From the NCBI RefSeq assembly GCF_007954355.1, contig NZ_VOLR01000001.1, forward strand, positions 124,001 to 188,000: a stretch of 64,000 nucleotides of DNA. The letters are read 5' to 3'. Positions 26,659 through 34,912 of this stretch are shown here, one piece after another; position 1 is the stretch's first letter, and every line of letters starts with the position of its first letter. Under the pieces are notes generated by a model. It was not told the origin of the DNA, did no database searches, and saw only the letters and a list, made by a program, of their open reading frames with translations. The position numbers were made by a program, and so were the translations under genes. Source of the DNA: Colwellia hornerae (lineage in GTDB: Bacteria > Pseudomonadota > Gammaproteobacteria > Enterobacterales > Alteromonadaceae).

Positions 26659-26676
26659 TTGGTCTGATTGGTGCTT
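26659..26676 (+). promoter_or_regulatory. Candidate sigma-54 promoter of glpSTPQUV
   Basis: TTGGTCTGATTGGTGCTT has GG at 26661-26662 and GC at 26673-26674, separated by exactly 10 bases as sigma-54 RNA polymerase requires. It also keeps TTGG and the final T of the consensus. It lies 85 bases before the glpS ATG. Divergence from TGGCAC in the -24 box makes it a moderate match. Confidence 0.5.
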
Positions 26677-26760
26677 ATACACAACTACACAAAAGTTTTG
26701 TTCATTAATTTGCGCAATATTTTAAGCAAATTAAAAATATGAATAGGAAGATAAAATAAT

Positions 26761-27852
26761 ATGTCACTTGATTTAAAAAATTTAGGTTACGAGGTTGAAG
26801 GAGAAAAATACCTCACCGACGTAAACCTTAAATTAGAACCAGGTTCTTTCAATGTACTCTTAGGTCGCACACTGGCTGGGAAAACTTCTCTAATGCGCCT
26901 GATTGCTGGGTTAGATAGGCCTACTGCTGGCAGTATTTATATGGATGGTATCGATGTAACCAATATTGCTGTTCAAAAGCGAAATATCTCCATGGTTTAT
27001 CAGCAATTCATTAATTACCCAAATTTAACCGTACGTGAAAACATTGCATCACCATTAATCATCGCAAAAACTAAAGCTTCAGAAATTACCAGACGTGTTA
27101 ATGAAACTGCTGCAATTTTACAGATCGAACCTTTCCTCGATAGATACCCACTTGAATTATCAGGTGGACAACAACAACGAACGTCGATGGCCCGCGCATT
27201 AGTTAAAGATGCAAGCATCATTTTATTCGACGAACCTTTAGTTAACCTCGATTACAAACTGCGAGAAGAGCTACGTTCAGAACTAAGAGACTTATTTAAA
27301 GAACGTAATGCTATTGCCGTATACGCAACAACAGAACCTAATGAAGCAATGGCGTTAGGCGGAGTTACCACTTTATTACATGAAGGTCGCGTAATACAAA
27401 CCGGTCTGTCCACTAAAGTATACCGTAACCCTATTAATATTGAAGCAGCAAAGCTTTTCAGTGAACCTGCCATTAACCTTATTCCGGGTCGTCTTAGTCA
27501 AAACGAAGTAACTTTTGATGACTCTGTTCATTTTCCACTTGATGATGATTTAAGTAAGATCCCACCAGGGAATTATGTCTTTGGTGTTCTTCCAAGTCAT
27601 ATCGGCTTAGTGCCTAATCATGATGACGACTTAGAAATTACCATGCGTATGCAACTTGCTGAAATTAGTGGTTCTGAAACTTATATGCATGTTGTTAATG
27701 ACCATTTTAATTTGGTTTTACAATTGTCTGGTGTTATTAGCTACCATATTGGTGACTCGATTAAAGTCTATTTGCCGACCCATAAACTTTTCGTTTTTGA
27801 CCAAGCAGGTAATACTATTCAAACACCATCTCAACGTATCCGAGGTAATTAA
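26761..27852 (+). CDS. glpS: Glycerol ABC importer ATPase GlpS
   Basis: A 363-residue ATP-binding subunit of the glycerol importer first described in Rhizobium leguminosarum (GlpSTPQUV). Walker A is LLGRTLAGKTSLMRLIAG (GxxxxGKT), the Q-loop region VYQQFINYPNLTV, signature ELSGGQQQRTSMARALV, Walker B IILFDEPLVNLDYKLRE. The usual switch His is replaced in YATTEPNEAM. The C-terminal third is a TOBE-like domain. It pairs with GlpT, encoded 3 bases downstream, whose defects are the opposite: a degenerate signature but an intact switch His. It is first gene of the operon, behind the TGTTCA array and sigma-54-like promoter. It acts at the cytoplasmic side of the inner membrane. Confidence 0.88.
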   Translation: MSLDLKNLGYEVEGEKYLTDVNLKLEPGSFNVLLGRTLAGKTSLMRLIAGLDRPTAGSIYMDGIDVTNIAVQKRNISMVYQQFINYPNLTVRENIASPLIIAKTKASEITRRVNETAAILQIEPFLDRYPLELSGGQQQRTSMARALVKDASIILFDEPLVNLDYKLREELRSELRDLFKERNAIAVYATTEPNEAMALGGVTTLLHEGRVIQTGLSTKVYRNPINIEAAKLFSEPAINLIPGRLSQNEVTFDDSVHFPLDDDLSKIPPGNYVFGVLPSHIGLVPNHDDDLEITMRMQLAEISGSETYMHVVNDHFNLVLQLSGVISYHIGDSIKVYLPTHKLFVFDQAGNTIQTPSQRIRGN

Positions 27853-27855
27853 TCC

Positions 27856-28971
27856 ATGGCTGAAATACATTTAAAATCATTGGCACATAGTTACAGTAAA
27901 AATCCGAATAAACCTGCTGATTATGCCATTAGAGAAATGGACCATGTTTGGGAACATGGCGGCGCTTATGCGTTATTGGGCCCTTCTGGTTGTGGTAAAA
28001 GTACTTTACTAAACATTATGTCAGGACTTCTATCACCGACTAATGGTCAAGTATTATTCGATGGTATCGAAGTAAATAATATACCACCTGAAGATCGTAA
28101 TATTGCGCAAGTTTTTCAATTCCCGGTTATTTATGACTCAATGACTGTCTTTGATAATTTAGCTTTTCCGTTGCGCAATATGAAAACCCCAGAAGTTAAA
28201 GTACAAAGCAGAGTCCATGAAATTGCTGAAGCATTAGAGCTAACCGCACTTTTAAAGAAAAATGCGAGTAATCTTTCTGCGGATGAAAAACAGAAAATCT
28301 CAATGGGACGTGGGCTTGTTCGAAGCGATGTTTCTGCCATTTTGTTTGATGAACCACTGACCGTTATCGATCCCCAATTGAAGTGGAAATTACGTCGAAA
28401 GTTAAAGCAAATCCATGAGCAGTTCAATATTACTATGGTCTATGTTACCCATGATCAACTAGAAGCGTCTACATTCGCAGAGAAAATTGCGGTCATGTAC
28501 GGTGGACAAATAGTGCAATTTGGTACACCACGTGAATTATTTGAAAGACCAAACCATTCTTTTGTTGGCTATTTTATCGGTAGTCCAGGTATGAATTTAA
28601 TCGAAGTCCAGCGTTCTACTAATGGCGTGAAATTTGGCAATACTCATATTAATTTAGAACCAGAAATGGTTGATTTATTAGCTGAAATGCCAAGTGATAA
28701 TATAAAGGTTGGTATCCGTCCTGAATTTATTCATGTTTGGGATGGACCTAATACTGATGCTTTTTGTTGTGATCTTATGCATGTTGAAGATTTAGGGACT
28801 TACAAAATACTTAAGCTAAAACTCGATGGAATAGAGTTAAAGGTACGAATAGACGAGGACCAGACAATACCTAAAAATAAAGCATATATTAGTTTCCCTG
28901 AACAATGGTTACTGGTTTATGTTGATGAATTTTTAATTGATGCCTCTTCCGAACAACAAGGAATCGAATAA
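27856..28971 (+). CDS. glpT: Glycerol ABC importer ATPase GlpT (rhizobial naming)
   Basis: A 371-residue ABC ATPase, partner of GlpS. Walker A GPSGCGKSTLLNIMSG, Q-loop QVFQFPVIYDSMTV, Walker B AILFDEPLTVIDPQLKWKLR and switch YVTHDQLEA are canonical. The signature is NLSADEKQKISMGRGLV, where LSGGQ has become LSADE; as I recall this is also seen in rhizobial GlpT. A TOBE-like tail follows from about residue 235. The stop TAA shares its A with the ATG of glpP. The symbol follows the Rhizobium system and is not the glycerol-3-phosphate antiporter GlpT of E. coli. Confidence 0.87.
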   Translation: MAEIHLKSLAHSYSKNPNKPADYAIREMDHVWEHGGAYALLGPSGCGKSTLLNIMSGLLSPTNGQVLFDGIEVNNIPPEDRNIAQVFQFPVIYDSMTVFDNLAFPLRNMKTPEVKVQSRVHEIAEALELTALLKKNASNLSADEKQKISMGRGLVRSDVSAILFDEPLTVIDPQLKWKLRRKLKQIHEQFNITMVYVTHDQLEASTFAEKIAVMYGGQIVQFGTPRELFERPNHSFVGYFIGSPGMNLIEVQRSTNGVKFGNTHINLEPEMVDLLAEMPSDNIKVGIRPEFIHVWDGPNTDAFCCDLMHVEDLGTYKILKLKLDGIELKVRIDEDQTIPKNKAYISFPEQWLLVYVDEFLIDASSEQQGIE

Positions 28972-29837
28972 TGAAGAAGATCCCCAATAATAAGGCATGG
29001 TTTCTTGTCTTACCGGTTTTTTTACTGGTGGCATTCTCAGCAATAGTGCCAATCATGACCGTAGTAAATTACTCAGTACAAGATATTTTCGATCAAAATA
29101 CTGCCTATTTTGTCGGCGCAGAATGGTATCGAGAAATGCTCCGTAGTCCTCGCTTACTTGATTCGTTACTCAGACAATTTAGTTATTCATTTTCTGTGTT
29201 ATTAATTGAGATCCCACTCGGTATTGCGGTTGCATTAATGATGCCAGCCAAGGGCAGAATGGCTTCAGTCAGTTTAATTCTTGTTGCTATACCTTTATTA
29301 ATTCCATGGAATGTTGTTGGTACTATTTGGCAAACATTTAGTCGTGCAGACATTGGTTTGTTTGGTTGGTCATTAAACGCTATAGGCATTGACTATAACT
29401 ATGCATCTAATGCCGGAGATGCTTGGTTTACCGTATTATTGATGGATGTTTGGCATTGGACATCGCTAATTGCATTACTTTGTTACTCAGGTTTACGAGC
29501 GATACCAGAAGCTTTTTACCAGGCAGCTCGTATCGATCGCGCATCAAGCTGGGCTATCTTTCGGTTTATTCAATTACCGCGCTTAAAAAGTGTTTTAGTG
29601 ATTGGCGTGTTATTACGCTTTATGGATAGTTTTATGATTTATACCGAACCGTTTGTTTTAACAGGTGGCGGACCCGGTAACTCAACAACTTTTCTCAGCC
29701 AAGCCCTGACAAAAATGGCGATAGGTCAATTTGATATAGGGCCAGCTGCGGCTTTCTCACTTATCTATTACTTAATTGTTTTATTAGTGTGCTATCTATT
29801 TTTCACCATCATTAACCTTCAAGACAAAGCGAAGTAA
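28971..29837 (+). CDS. glpP: Glycerol ABC importer permease GlpP
   Basis: A 288-residue inner-membrane permease with six predicted helices, of the MalF/UgpA binding-protein-dependent type. The cytoplasmic coupling (EAA) loop is visible as GLRAIPEAFYQAARIDRASSWAIFRFIQLPRLK near residues 177-210, which docks on the ATPases. The C-terminal FVLTGGGPGNSTTFLSQ is typical of this permease group. Start and preceding stop overlap by one base (TAATG), so it is translationally coupled to glpT. It forms the membrane channel with GlpQ. Confidence 0.87.
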   Translation: MKKIPNNKAWFLVLPVFLLVAFSAIVPIMTVVNYSVQDIFDQNTAYFVGAEWYREMLRSPRLLDSLLRQFSYSFSVLLIEIPLGIAVALMMPAKGRMASVSLILVAIPLLIPWNVVGTIWQTFSRADIGLFGWSLNAIGIDYNYASNAGDAWFTVLLMDVWHWTSLIALLCYSGLRAIPEAFYQAARIDRASSWAIFRFIQLPRLKSVLVIGVLLRFMDSFMIYTEPFVLTGGGPGNSTTFLSQALTKMAIGQFDIGPAAAFSLIYYLIVLLVCYLFFTIINLQDKAK

Positions 29838-29847
29838 GGAATATCCC

Positions 29848-30654
29848 ATGCAAATGAATAAACGTAAAACACTAGGCATGACCGCTTACTTATTATTTAT
29901 ATTAGTGCCAATTTACTGGTTACTTAATATGTCATTTAAGCGAAATGATGAAATATTGGGTGCACTAACATTGTGGCCAAATGACTTTACTTTTGACAAT
30001 TACATTACGATTTTTAGCGATCCAAGTTGGTATATGGGTTATGTAAATTCGATGATATATGTATCTATGAACATGGCCATTACCTTAGTTGTTGCGCTAC
30101 CTGCAGCCTATGCTTTTAGCCGCTATAAATTTGTTGGTGACAAGCACTTATTCTTTTGGTTACTAACAAATAGAATGGCGCCACCCGCTGTGTTTTTATT
30201 ACCTTTCTTTCAACTTTACTCATCGGTAGGTTTGTTTGATACGCATATAGCAGTAGCACTCGCCCATTGTTTATTTACAGTACCGCTAGCGGTATGGATC
30301 CTCGAAGGCTTTATTTCTGGTGTTCCGCGAGAAGTCGATGAAACGGCCTTTATTGATGGCTATAGCTTTCCACGTTTTTTTATAAGAATTTTTCTACCTA
30401 TGATTCGTTCAGGTATAGGTGTAACGGCTTTCTTTTGTTTTATGTTTTCTTGGGTCGAGTTACTGCTTGCAAAAACATTAACTTCAGTCGAAGCAAAACC
30501 GATAGCCGCTATTATGACTCGTACTGTTGGCGCTGCTGGAATTGACTGGGGCTTATTATCGGCTGCGGGCATATTAACGATTGTTCCTGGCATATTAGTT
30601 ATTTGGTTTGTACGTAATCATGTTGCCAAGGGTTTTGCCTTGGGACGTGTGTAA
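29848..30654 (+). CDS. glpQ: Glycerol ABC importer permease GlpQ (rhizobial naming)
   Basis: A 268-residue MalG/UgpE-type permease. Its short cytoplasmic N-terminus is followed by a first helix (AYLLFILVPIYWLLNMSFK), a periplasmic loop, then the ABC membrane domain with the coupling loop GVPREVDETAFIDGYSFPRFFIRIFLP near residues 154-180. An ATG two codons further in would also serve. It lies 10 bases after glpP. It is not the glycerophosphodiester phosphodiesterase called GlpQ in E. coli. Confidence 0.87.
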   Translation: MQMNKRKTLGMTAYLLFILVPIYWLLNMSFKRNDEILGALTLWPNDFTFDNYITIFSDPSWYMGYVNSMIYVSMNMAITLVVALPAAYAFSRYKFVGDKHLFFWLLTNRMAPPAVFLLPFFQLYSSVGLFDTHIAVALAHCLFTVPLAVWILEGFISGVPREVDETAFIDGYSFPRFFIRIFLPMIRSGIGVTAFFCFMFSWVELLLAKTLTSVEAKPIAAIMTRTVGAAGIDWGLLSAAGILTIVPGILVIWFVRNHVAKGFALGRV

Positions 30655-30674
30655 AACACTTTAGGAGATATATT

Positions 30675-30947
30675 ATGAATTGGATGGCGTGGACTGACCT
30701 AACAGCAACATTTTTTAGTGTTATCGGAGTCATACTTTTATGCATGACTGTCTATGAAATCAAGGTGCCATGCATCGATCGCAAAGGCTTTTTGCCGATC
30801 AGCACCACTCGTGGAGATCGCCTTTTTATTGGTCTTCTTTCCAGTGCTTATATTCACTTAGCCTTTTTAGCGTTTACTGAATTAAGTTTAATGATTGCAT
30901 TAGCATTGTCAGTCATCTGGCTAGCGGTATTATTACGCTGGGGATAG
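30675..30947 (+). CDS. glpU: Small membrane subunit GlpU (DUF2160 type)
   Basis: A 90-residue protein with three hydrophobic stretches (about residues 8-27, 49-66 and 68-86) joined by a loop with PCIDRKGFLPISTTRGDRLF. That size, loop and position between the GlpQ permease and the binding protein match GlpU of the rhizobial glycerol importer. It is presumed to be an inner-membrane accessory of unknown action. TTTAGGAG precedes the ATG. A 249-base gap with hairpins follows before glpV. Confidence 0.8.
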   Translation: MNWMAWTDLTATFFSVIGVILLCMTVYEIKVPCIDRKGFLPISTTRGDRLFIGLLSSAYIHLAFLAFTELSLMIALALSVIWLAVLLRWG

Positions 30948-31108
30948 ACAGTGCAAAAGTAAGTAAAAACAAGCAATGTTTTAAAGGAAATTGTTGCTTG
31001 GTAAAAATTAAATATATTGAATGAGCTAGATATAAAATTCGGTATGTTTAAGGCTTGAACAAATAGATTGATTCGGGGGATTAAAACACTATTTGTCAGG
31101 TAGCTCGG

Positions 31109-31169
31109 TTGGTTAACACCAACAATAGAACTGGAAGCATGAACAAGTTAGCAGCTGAAACATGCTCCC
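31109..31169 (+). other. Hairpins in the glpU-glpV gap
   Basis: The 249-base gap holds TTGGT/ACCAA (31109-31113, 31118-31122) and a longer stem GGAAGCATG (31133-31141) with CATGCTCCC (31161-31169), one mismatch and no T-run. A structure before the binding-protein gene could stabilise its mRNA so that more GlpV than permease is made. That is a common pattern but inferred here. Confidence 0.4.
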
Positions 31170-31196
31170 AGTGATTTATCACAATCTAAAATAAAA

Positions 31197-32939
31197 ATGA
31201 GAAAAATCATGAGAAATTATAAATTAAAGAAGATTGTATTACTAGGTACTGCTTTATCACTAGCAGGATGGGCTTTACCTTCGCTAGCAGATCAATCTAC
31301 TGAAACAGCAGAGAAATGGCTAGCCAAAGAATTTTCAACGTCTACTTTGACTAAAAACGAACAACTTGAGGAACTCAAGTGGTTTATGGAAGCAGCTAAA
31401 CCTTTCAAAGGGATGACAATAAATGTAGCGTCTGAAACGATAGCAACACACACCTATGAATCACAAGTTTTGGCTAAAGCATTTACCGAAATCACCGGGA
31501 TCAATATCGTTCATGACTTGATTCAAGAGGGCGATGTTGTTGAAAAATTGCAAACTCAGATGCAAACAGGTCGTAATATCTATGATGCTTATATTAACGA
31601 CTCAGATTTAATTGGTACTCATTTCCGTTACGGTAAAGTCGTTGCTATTTCGGACATGATAGAAAATGAAGCAGAAGAATATACTTTACCTACCTTAGAC
31701 CTCGAAGACTTTATTGGTTTAGATTTTACCACAGGTCCGGACGGAAAATTATATCAATTACCTGATCAACAATTTGCTAACTTATATTGGTTTCGCGCTG
31801 ATTGGTTTGCTCGTGCTGATTTGAAAAAAGCATTTGAAGCACGTTACGGTTACGCATTAGGAGTACCAGAAAATTGGTCAGCCTATGAAGATATTGCCGA
31901 TTTTTTTACCAATCAAGTTAAAAATATTGATGGTGAGCGTGTCTATGGGCATATGGATTACGGTAAAAAAGATCCTTCTTTAGGCTGGCGTTTTACTGAT
32001 GCTTGGTTTTCAATGGCTGGAGCAGGTGATAAAGGTTTACCTAATGGTTTGCCTGTTGATGAATGGGGTATCCGCGTTGATGGTTGTCGTCCAGTAGGCT
32101 CTAGTGTCTCTCGTGGTGGCGCCACCAATGGACCAGCTGCTGTATTTGCGACAACTAAATACGTTGATTGGTTACATGCTTATGCACCACCAGAAGCCGC
32201 AGGCTTAACTTTTGGTGAAGCAGGTCCTGTACCCGCGCAAGGTAATATTGCTCAGCAAATTTTTTGGTACACTGCTTTCACTGCAAGTATGACAGATGTA
32301 GGTTTACCTGTTGTTAACGATGATGGTACACCTAAATGGCGTATGGCTCCTTCTCCAAAAGGACCTTATTGGGAAGAAGGCATGAAATTAGGTTATCAAG
32401 ACACCGGTGCTTGGACCTTTTTGAAATCAACACCTGAAAAACGTCGTTTAGCCGCATGGTTATATGCACAATTTACTGTTTCTAAAACAGTTTCATTGAA
32501 AAAGACATTGGTAGGTTTAACACCTATTCGTGAGTCCGACTTGAACTCTCAAGCCATGACTGATGTCGCACCAAAACTAGGTGGATTAGTAGAGTTTTAC
32601 CGCAGTCCAGCACGTAAGCAGTGGACACCAACGGGAACTAATGTACCTGATTACCCTAAATTATCTCAACTTTGGTGGCAAAATATTGCTGAAGCAGCAA
32701 GTGGCGAAAAAACACCACAACAAGCACTTGATAATTTAGCTGCGGCACAAGACAAAGTCATGCAACGTTTAGAGCGTGCCAATGTTCAAGGTGAATGTGG
32801 TCCAAAACTGAATAAAAAACGTGACCCTAACTATTGGTTAAGCAAGCCTGGTGCACCAAAAGCTAAACTTAATAATGAAAAACCTCAAGGCAAAACCATT
32901 GCCTATGATGATCTATTAAAAAGCTGGCGTGCAGAATAA
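31197..32939 (+). CDS. glpV: Glycerol-binding periplasmic protein GlpV
   Basis: A 580-residue exported solute-binding protein, unusually large for the class but in keeping with GlpV of glycerol importers. The signal peptide spans about residues 1-31 (basic MRKIMRNYKLKK, core IVLLGTALSLAGWALPS, cleavage near LADQ). An ATG four codons in, at 31209, could be the true start. The mature part has MTINVASETIATHTYESQVLAKAF, YDAYINDSDLIG and aromatic-rich segments able to hold a small polyol. It delivers substrate to GlpPQ. It is last gene of the operon and is followed 110 bases later by a porin gene. Confidence 0.87.
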   Translation: MRKIMRNYKLKKIVLLGTALSLAGWALPSLADQSTETAEKWLAKEFSTSTLTKNEQLEELKWFMEAAKPFKGMTINVASETIATHTYESQVLAKAFTEITGINIVHDLIQEGDVVEKLQTQMQTGRNIYDAYINDSDLIGTHFRYGKVVAISDMIENEAEEYTLPTLDLEDFIGLDFTTGPDGKLYQLPDQQFANLYWFRADWFARADLKKAFEARYGYALGVPENWSAYEDIADFFTNQVKNIDGERVYGHMDYGKKDPSLGWRFTDAWFSMAGAGDKGLPNGLPVDEWGIRVDGCRPVGSSVSRGGATNGPAAVFATTKYVDWLHAYAPPEAAGLTFGEAGPVPAQGNIAQQIFWYTAFTASMTDVGLPVVNDDGTPKWRMAPSPKGPYWEEGMKLGYQDTGAWTFLKSTPEKRRLAAWLYAQFTVSKTVSLKKTLVGLTPIRESDLNSQAMTDVAPKLGGLVEFYRSPARKQWTPTGTNVPDYPKLSQLWWQNIAEAASGEKTPQQALDNLAAAQDKVMQRLERANVQGECGPKLNKKRDPNYWLSKPGAPKAKLNNEKPQGKTIAYDDLLKSWRAE

Positions 32940-32973
32940 CCAAGCCTTAACTCTCTGAATAAATAGATATCCA

Positions 32974-32994
32974 GCCCTAAGAAACTCTTAGGGC
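32974..32994 (+). other. Hairpin between glpV and the porin gene
   Basis: Perfect 9-base stem GCCCTAAGA (32974-32982) and TCTTAGGGC (32986-32994) with a 3-base loop and no T-run. It may protect the upstream mRNA end or attenuate readthrough into the porin gene. Confidence 0.5.
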
Positions 32995-33049
32995 ATGGAT
33001 AATGCTATCAAAATTTCATAATAAAATATTATGCTTAGGATTTAACAGT

Positions 33050-34195
33050 ATGAAAAAATTAAACAATTTAAAATCAGTCTCTATATTAACAAGTGCAATT
33101 GCTTTGGCATTAGCCGTTCCTTATGCCGCTAATGCGGGTGTTGTACTTAAAAGTGATACAGGTTGGGAAACAAGTATTAATGGTTCTATTCCAGTTTTTG
33201 CCATTAGCTCAGATCATGATGATTCTGAAAAAGCCTTTCGTGTTGCATCAGGCTTTAATCCCGCTAACTTGAACTTCAATATCGTTGCTCCAACGATCAA
33301 CGGTTTAACGGTATCAGGTCACTTCCAAATAGATACGCATTTAAATGGTTCAAATGGCGTACAAAATGGTGGTGCTTTCGAAAGCCGAGTTGCAAAAATT
33401 CAAATTGCGGGTGATTTTGGTACGATAACCGCGGGTAAAGATTTTGGCGTTTTCAATAGTTCTGCAATTGGTGATAAAGCAAGTCAAGGTGGTGTTGGTT
33501 GGTTAGGTGGCGGTGCAGATACGGGTAATGCAACGGGTGGCCGTATAGGCACAGGTTATGTATATGCTAATTTTAATCCCCAGATAAAATACACTTCAAA
33601 AAATTATGATGGTTTAGAATTTAAAGTGGCCTTGATCAACCCTGAAGAGCCACAAGATGCTGCTATTGAAACAGACTCTCCGCGTTTTGAAGCACAAATC
33701 AACTACACCTCTGAATTCGACAATGGCAGCATATCGCTATGGACAGGATTTTTACAACAAAATGTTTCTGTCTCAGGTGCTACGTCATTTGACTACGATT
33801 TAGAAGGCATTGATCTTGGTACTAAAGTTAACTTAGGTAATTTCAGTATTGCTTTATCATATAGCGATACTACCGGTATTGGTGCTGATGGTTTATACGG
33901 TGGCACTATTAACGATGCTAATGTTGACGCTACCCAATGGTATGTTGAAGCCTTTTATACCTTTGACAAAACGACCCTTGGTTATAGTTATGGTGAAGGA
34001 CATCAAGATAGTAAAGATGCTGATGATACCAAAGGACTTGGTGCAGTAGCGGAAGTTGATAATGAATTGTCAATGCTATTTGTTCATCATCAAGTAACTC
34101 CTCAATTACGTTTAGTGGGTGAATTACAAGAATATAAATCTGACGTACAAGCGGATTATTCTGCTGTAATAGTTGGTTTTCAATATGATTTTTAA
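33050..34195 (+). CDS. Outer-membrane porin
   Basis: A 381-residue Gram-negative porin. The start is set at the ATG at 33050, since it gives a clean signal peptide (MKKLNNLKSVSILTSAIALALAVPYAANA); an upstream ATG at 33002 would place 16 extra residues before it. The mature protein alternates short hydrophobic strands with polar turns. It contains RVAKIQIAGDFGTITAGKDFGVFN, typical of trimeric general porins, and ends in a Tyr-Asp-Phe with terminal Phe (VGFQYDF), the beta-barrel assembly signal. Its place after glpV suggests it lets glycerol or glycerides through the outer membrane; that link is inference. Confidence 0.85.
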   Translation: MKKLNNLKSVSILTSAIALALAVPYAANAGVVLKSDTGWETSINGSIPVFAISSDHDDSEKAFRVASGFNPANLNFNIVAPTINGLTVSGHFQIDTHLNGSNGVQNGGAFESRVAKIQIAGDFGTITAGKDFGVFNSSAIGDKASQGGVGWLGGGADTGNATGGRIGTGYVYANFNPQIKYTSKNYDGLEFKVALINPEEPQDAAIETDSPRFEAQINYTSEFDNGSISLWTGFLQQNVSVSGATSFDYDLEGIDLGTKVNLGNFSIALSYSDTTGIGADGLYGGTINDANVDATQWYVEAFYTFDKTTLGYSYGEGHQDSKDADDTKGLGAVAEVDNELSMLFVHHQVTPQLRLVGELQEYKSDVQADYSAVIVGFQYDF

Positions 34196-34359
34196 CTGAG
34201 TAGGTTACTAACTAACCTTACTTTTAGTGTTTAACTTTTGAGATGACCATCAGTATAAAGCCTCTTCATTCTTTGTGCTGAGGGTCATATTTTGCAAGTG
34301 AGCAGTAAGTCTGTCCTCTAAGTGAGTGTTTTGCACTCTCCGACTGCTCTTTATGCTTT

Positions 34360-34388
34360 ACCTGTGCATTATTGCACAGGTTTTTTTA
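34360..34388 (+). terminator. Terminator after the porin
   Basis: Stem ACCTGTGCA (34360-34368) and TGCACAGGT (34373-34381), 4-base loop, then a T-run. It lies 165 bases past the porin stop and would end the glp transcript. Confidence 0.85.
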
Positions 34389-34456
34389 TTAAATATCTGA
34401 TAAAGAAAAAGTAGTTTCGATCACTGTATTCATCAAAAAATTAGACGACTGGTGAC

Positions 34457-34834
34457 ATTCAGCAGATCATAATAATGGTTAATAAAGAAGTCGGTACGGA
34501 TTTAAACCAAATTGAAATGGTCGTTGTGGCTGTTAATAAATTAGGCGCTACAGTACAAGAAGTGACCGCTAATTGTTTAGGTACGGCTGATAAATCTAAA
34601 TCTGCTGATAATACTATCGTTACCGCTGAATTATTGGTGAAGGAGCAAAGACATCTATTGACCAACTTTGTGAACAAATCAAGCATAAATGATCATTAAA
34701 CGGGTAGCGGATGACAGTACTGAAATTGGTCGTATTCTCGATGTAATAAATGTTGTGGCTAGGCAAATTAATTTATTGGCATTGAATGCACAATAGAAGC
34801 TGCAATAGCTAGATGCTGTTGCAAAGCGGCTAAT
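34457..34834 (+). pseudogene. Remnant of a methyl-accepting chemotaxis protein signalling domain
   Basis: Pieces of the MCP signalling hairpin are readable in order but in broken frames. First comes LNQIEMVVVAVNKLGATVQEVTANC (start of the hairpin, about 34505-34580), then SIDQLCEQI in another frame. Last is STEIGRILDVINVVARQINLLALNA, the highly conserved tip, which ends in a stop where AIEAARA should follow. No sensor, membrane or HAMP part is left. The 75-codon open frame at 34475-34699 is part of this relic, not a gene. It lies between the porin terminator and fba. Confidence 0.8.
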
Positions 34835-34912
34835 GAATGATGTCAGTCGTTTTGTCATTTAGATAAGATGCAATTTTATTAGCTTAACATTTTTATAATA
34901 TACGGATCATTA

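Noticed and set aside
28270-28330. LSADE in place of LSGGQ in GlpT as a sign of a broken gene
   Set aside because: The degenerate signature is, as far as I know, normal for this subunit of the glycerol importer, and all other motifs are intact.
31098-31125. Stretch resembling a tRNA D-arm (GGTAGCTCGGTTGGTTAAC)
   Set aside because: No matching acceptor stem, anticodon arm or TTCRA arm at the right distances; it is part of the hairpin-rich glpU-glpV gap.
34475-34699. 75-codon gene upstream of fba
   Set aside because: It is a fragment of a decayed chemotaxis receptor whose continuation is in other frames.
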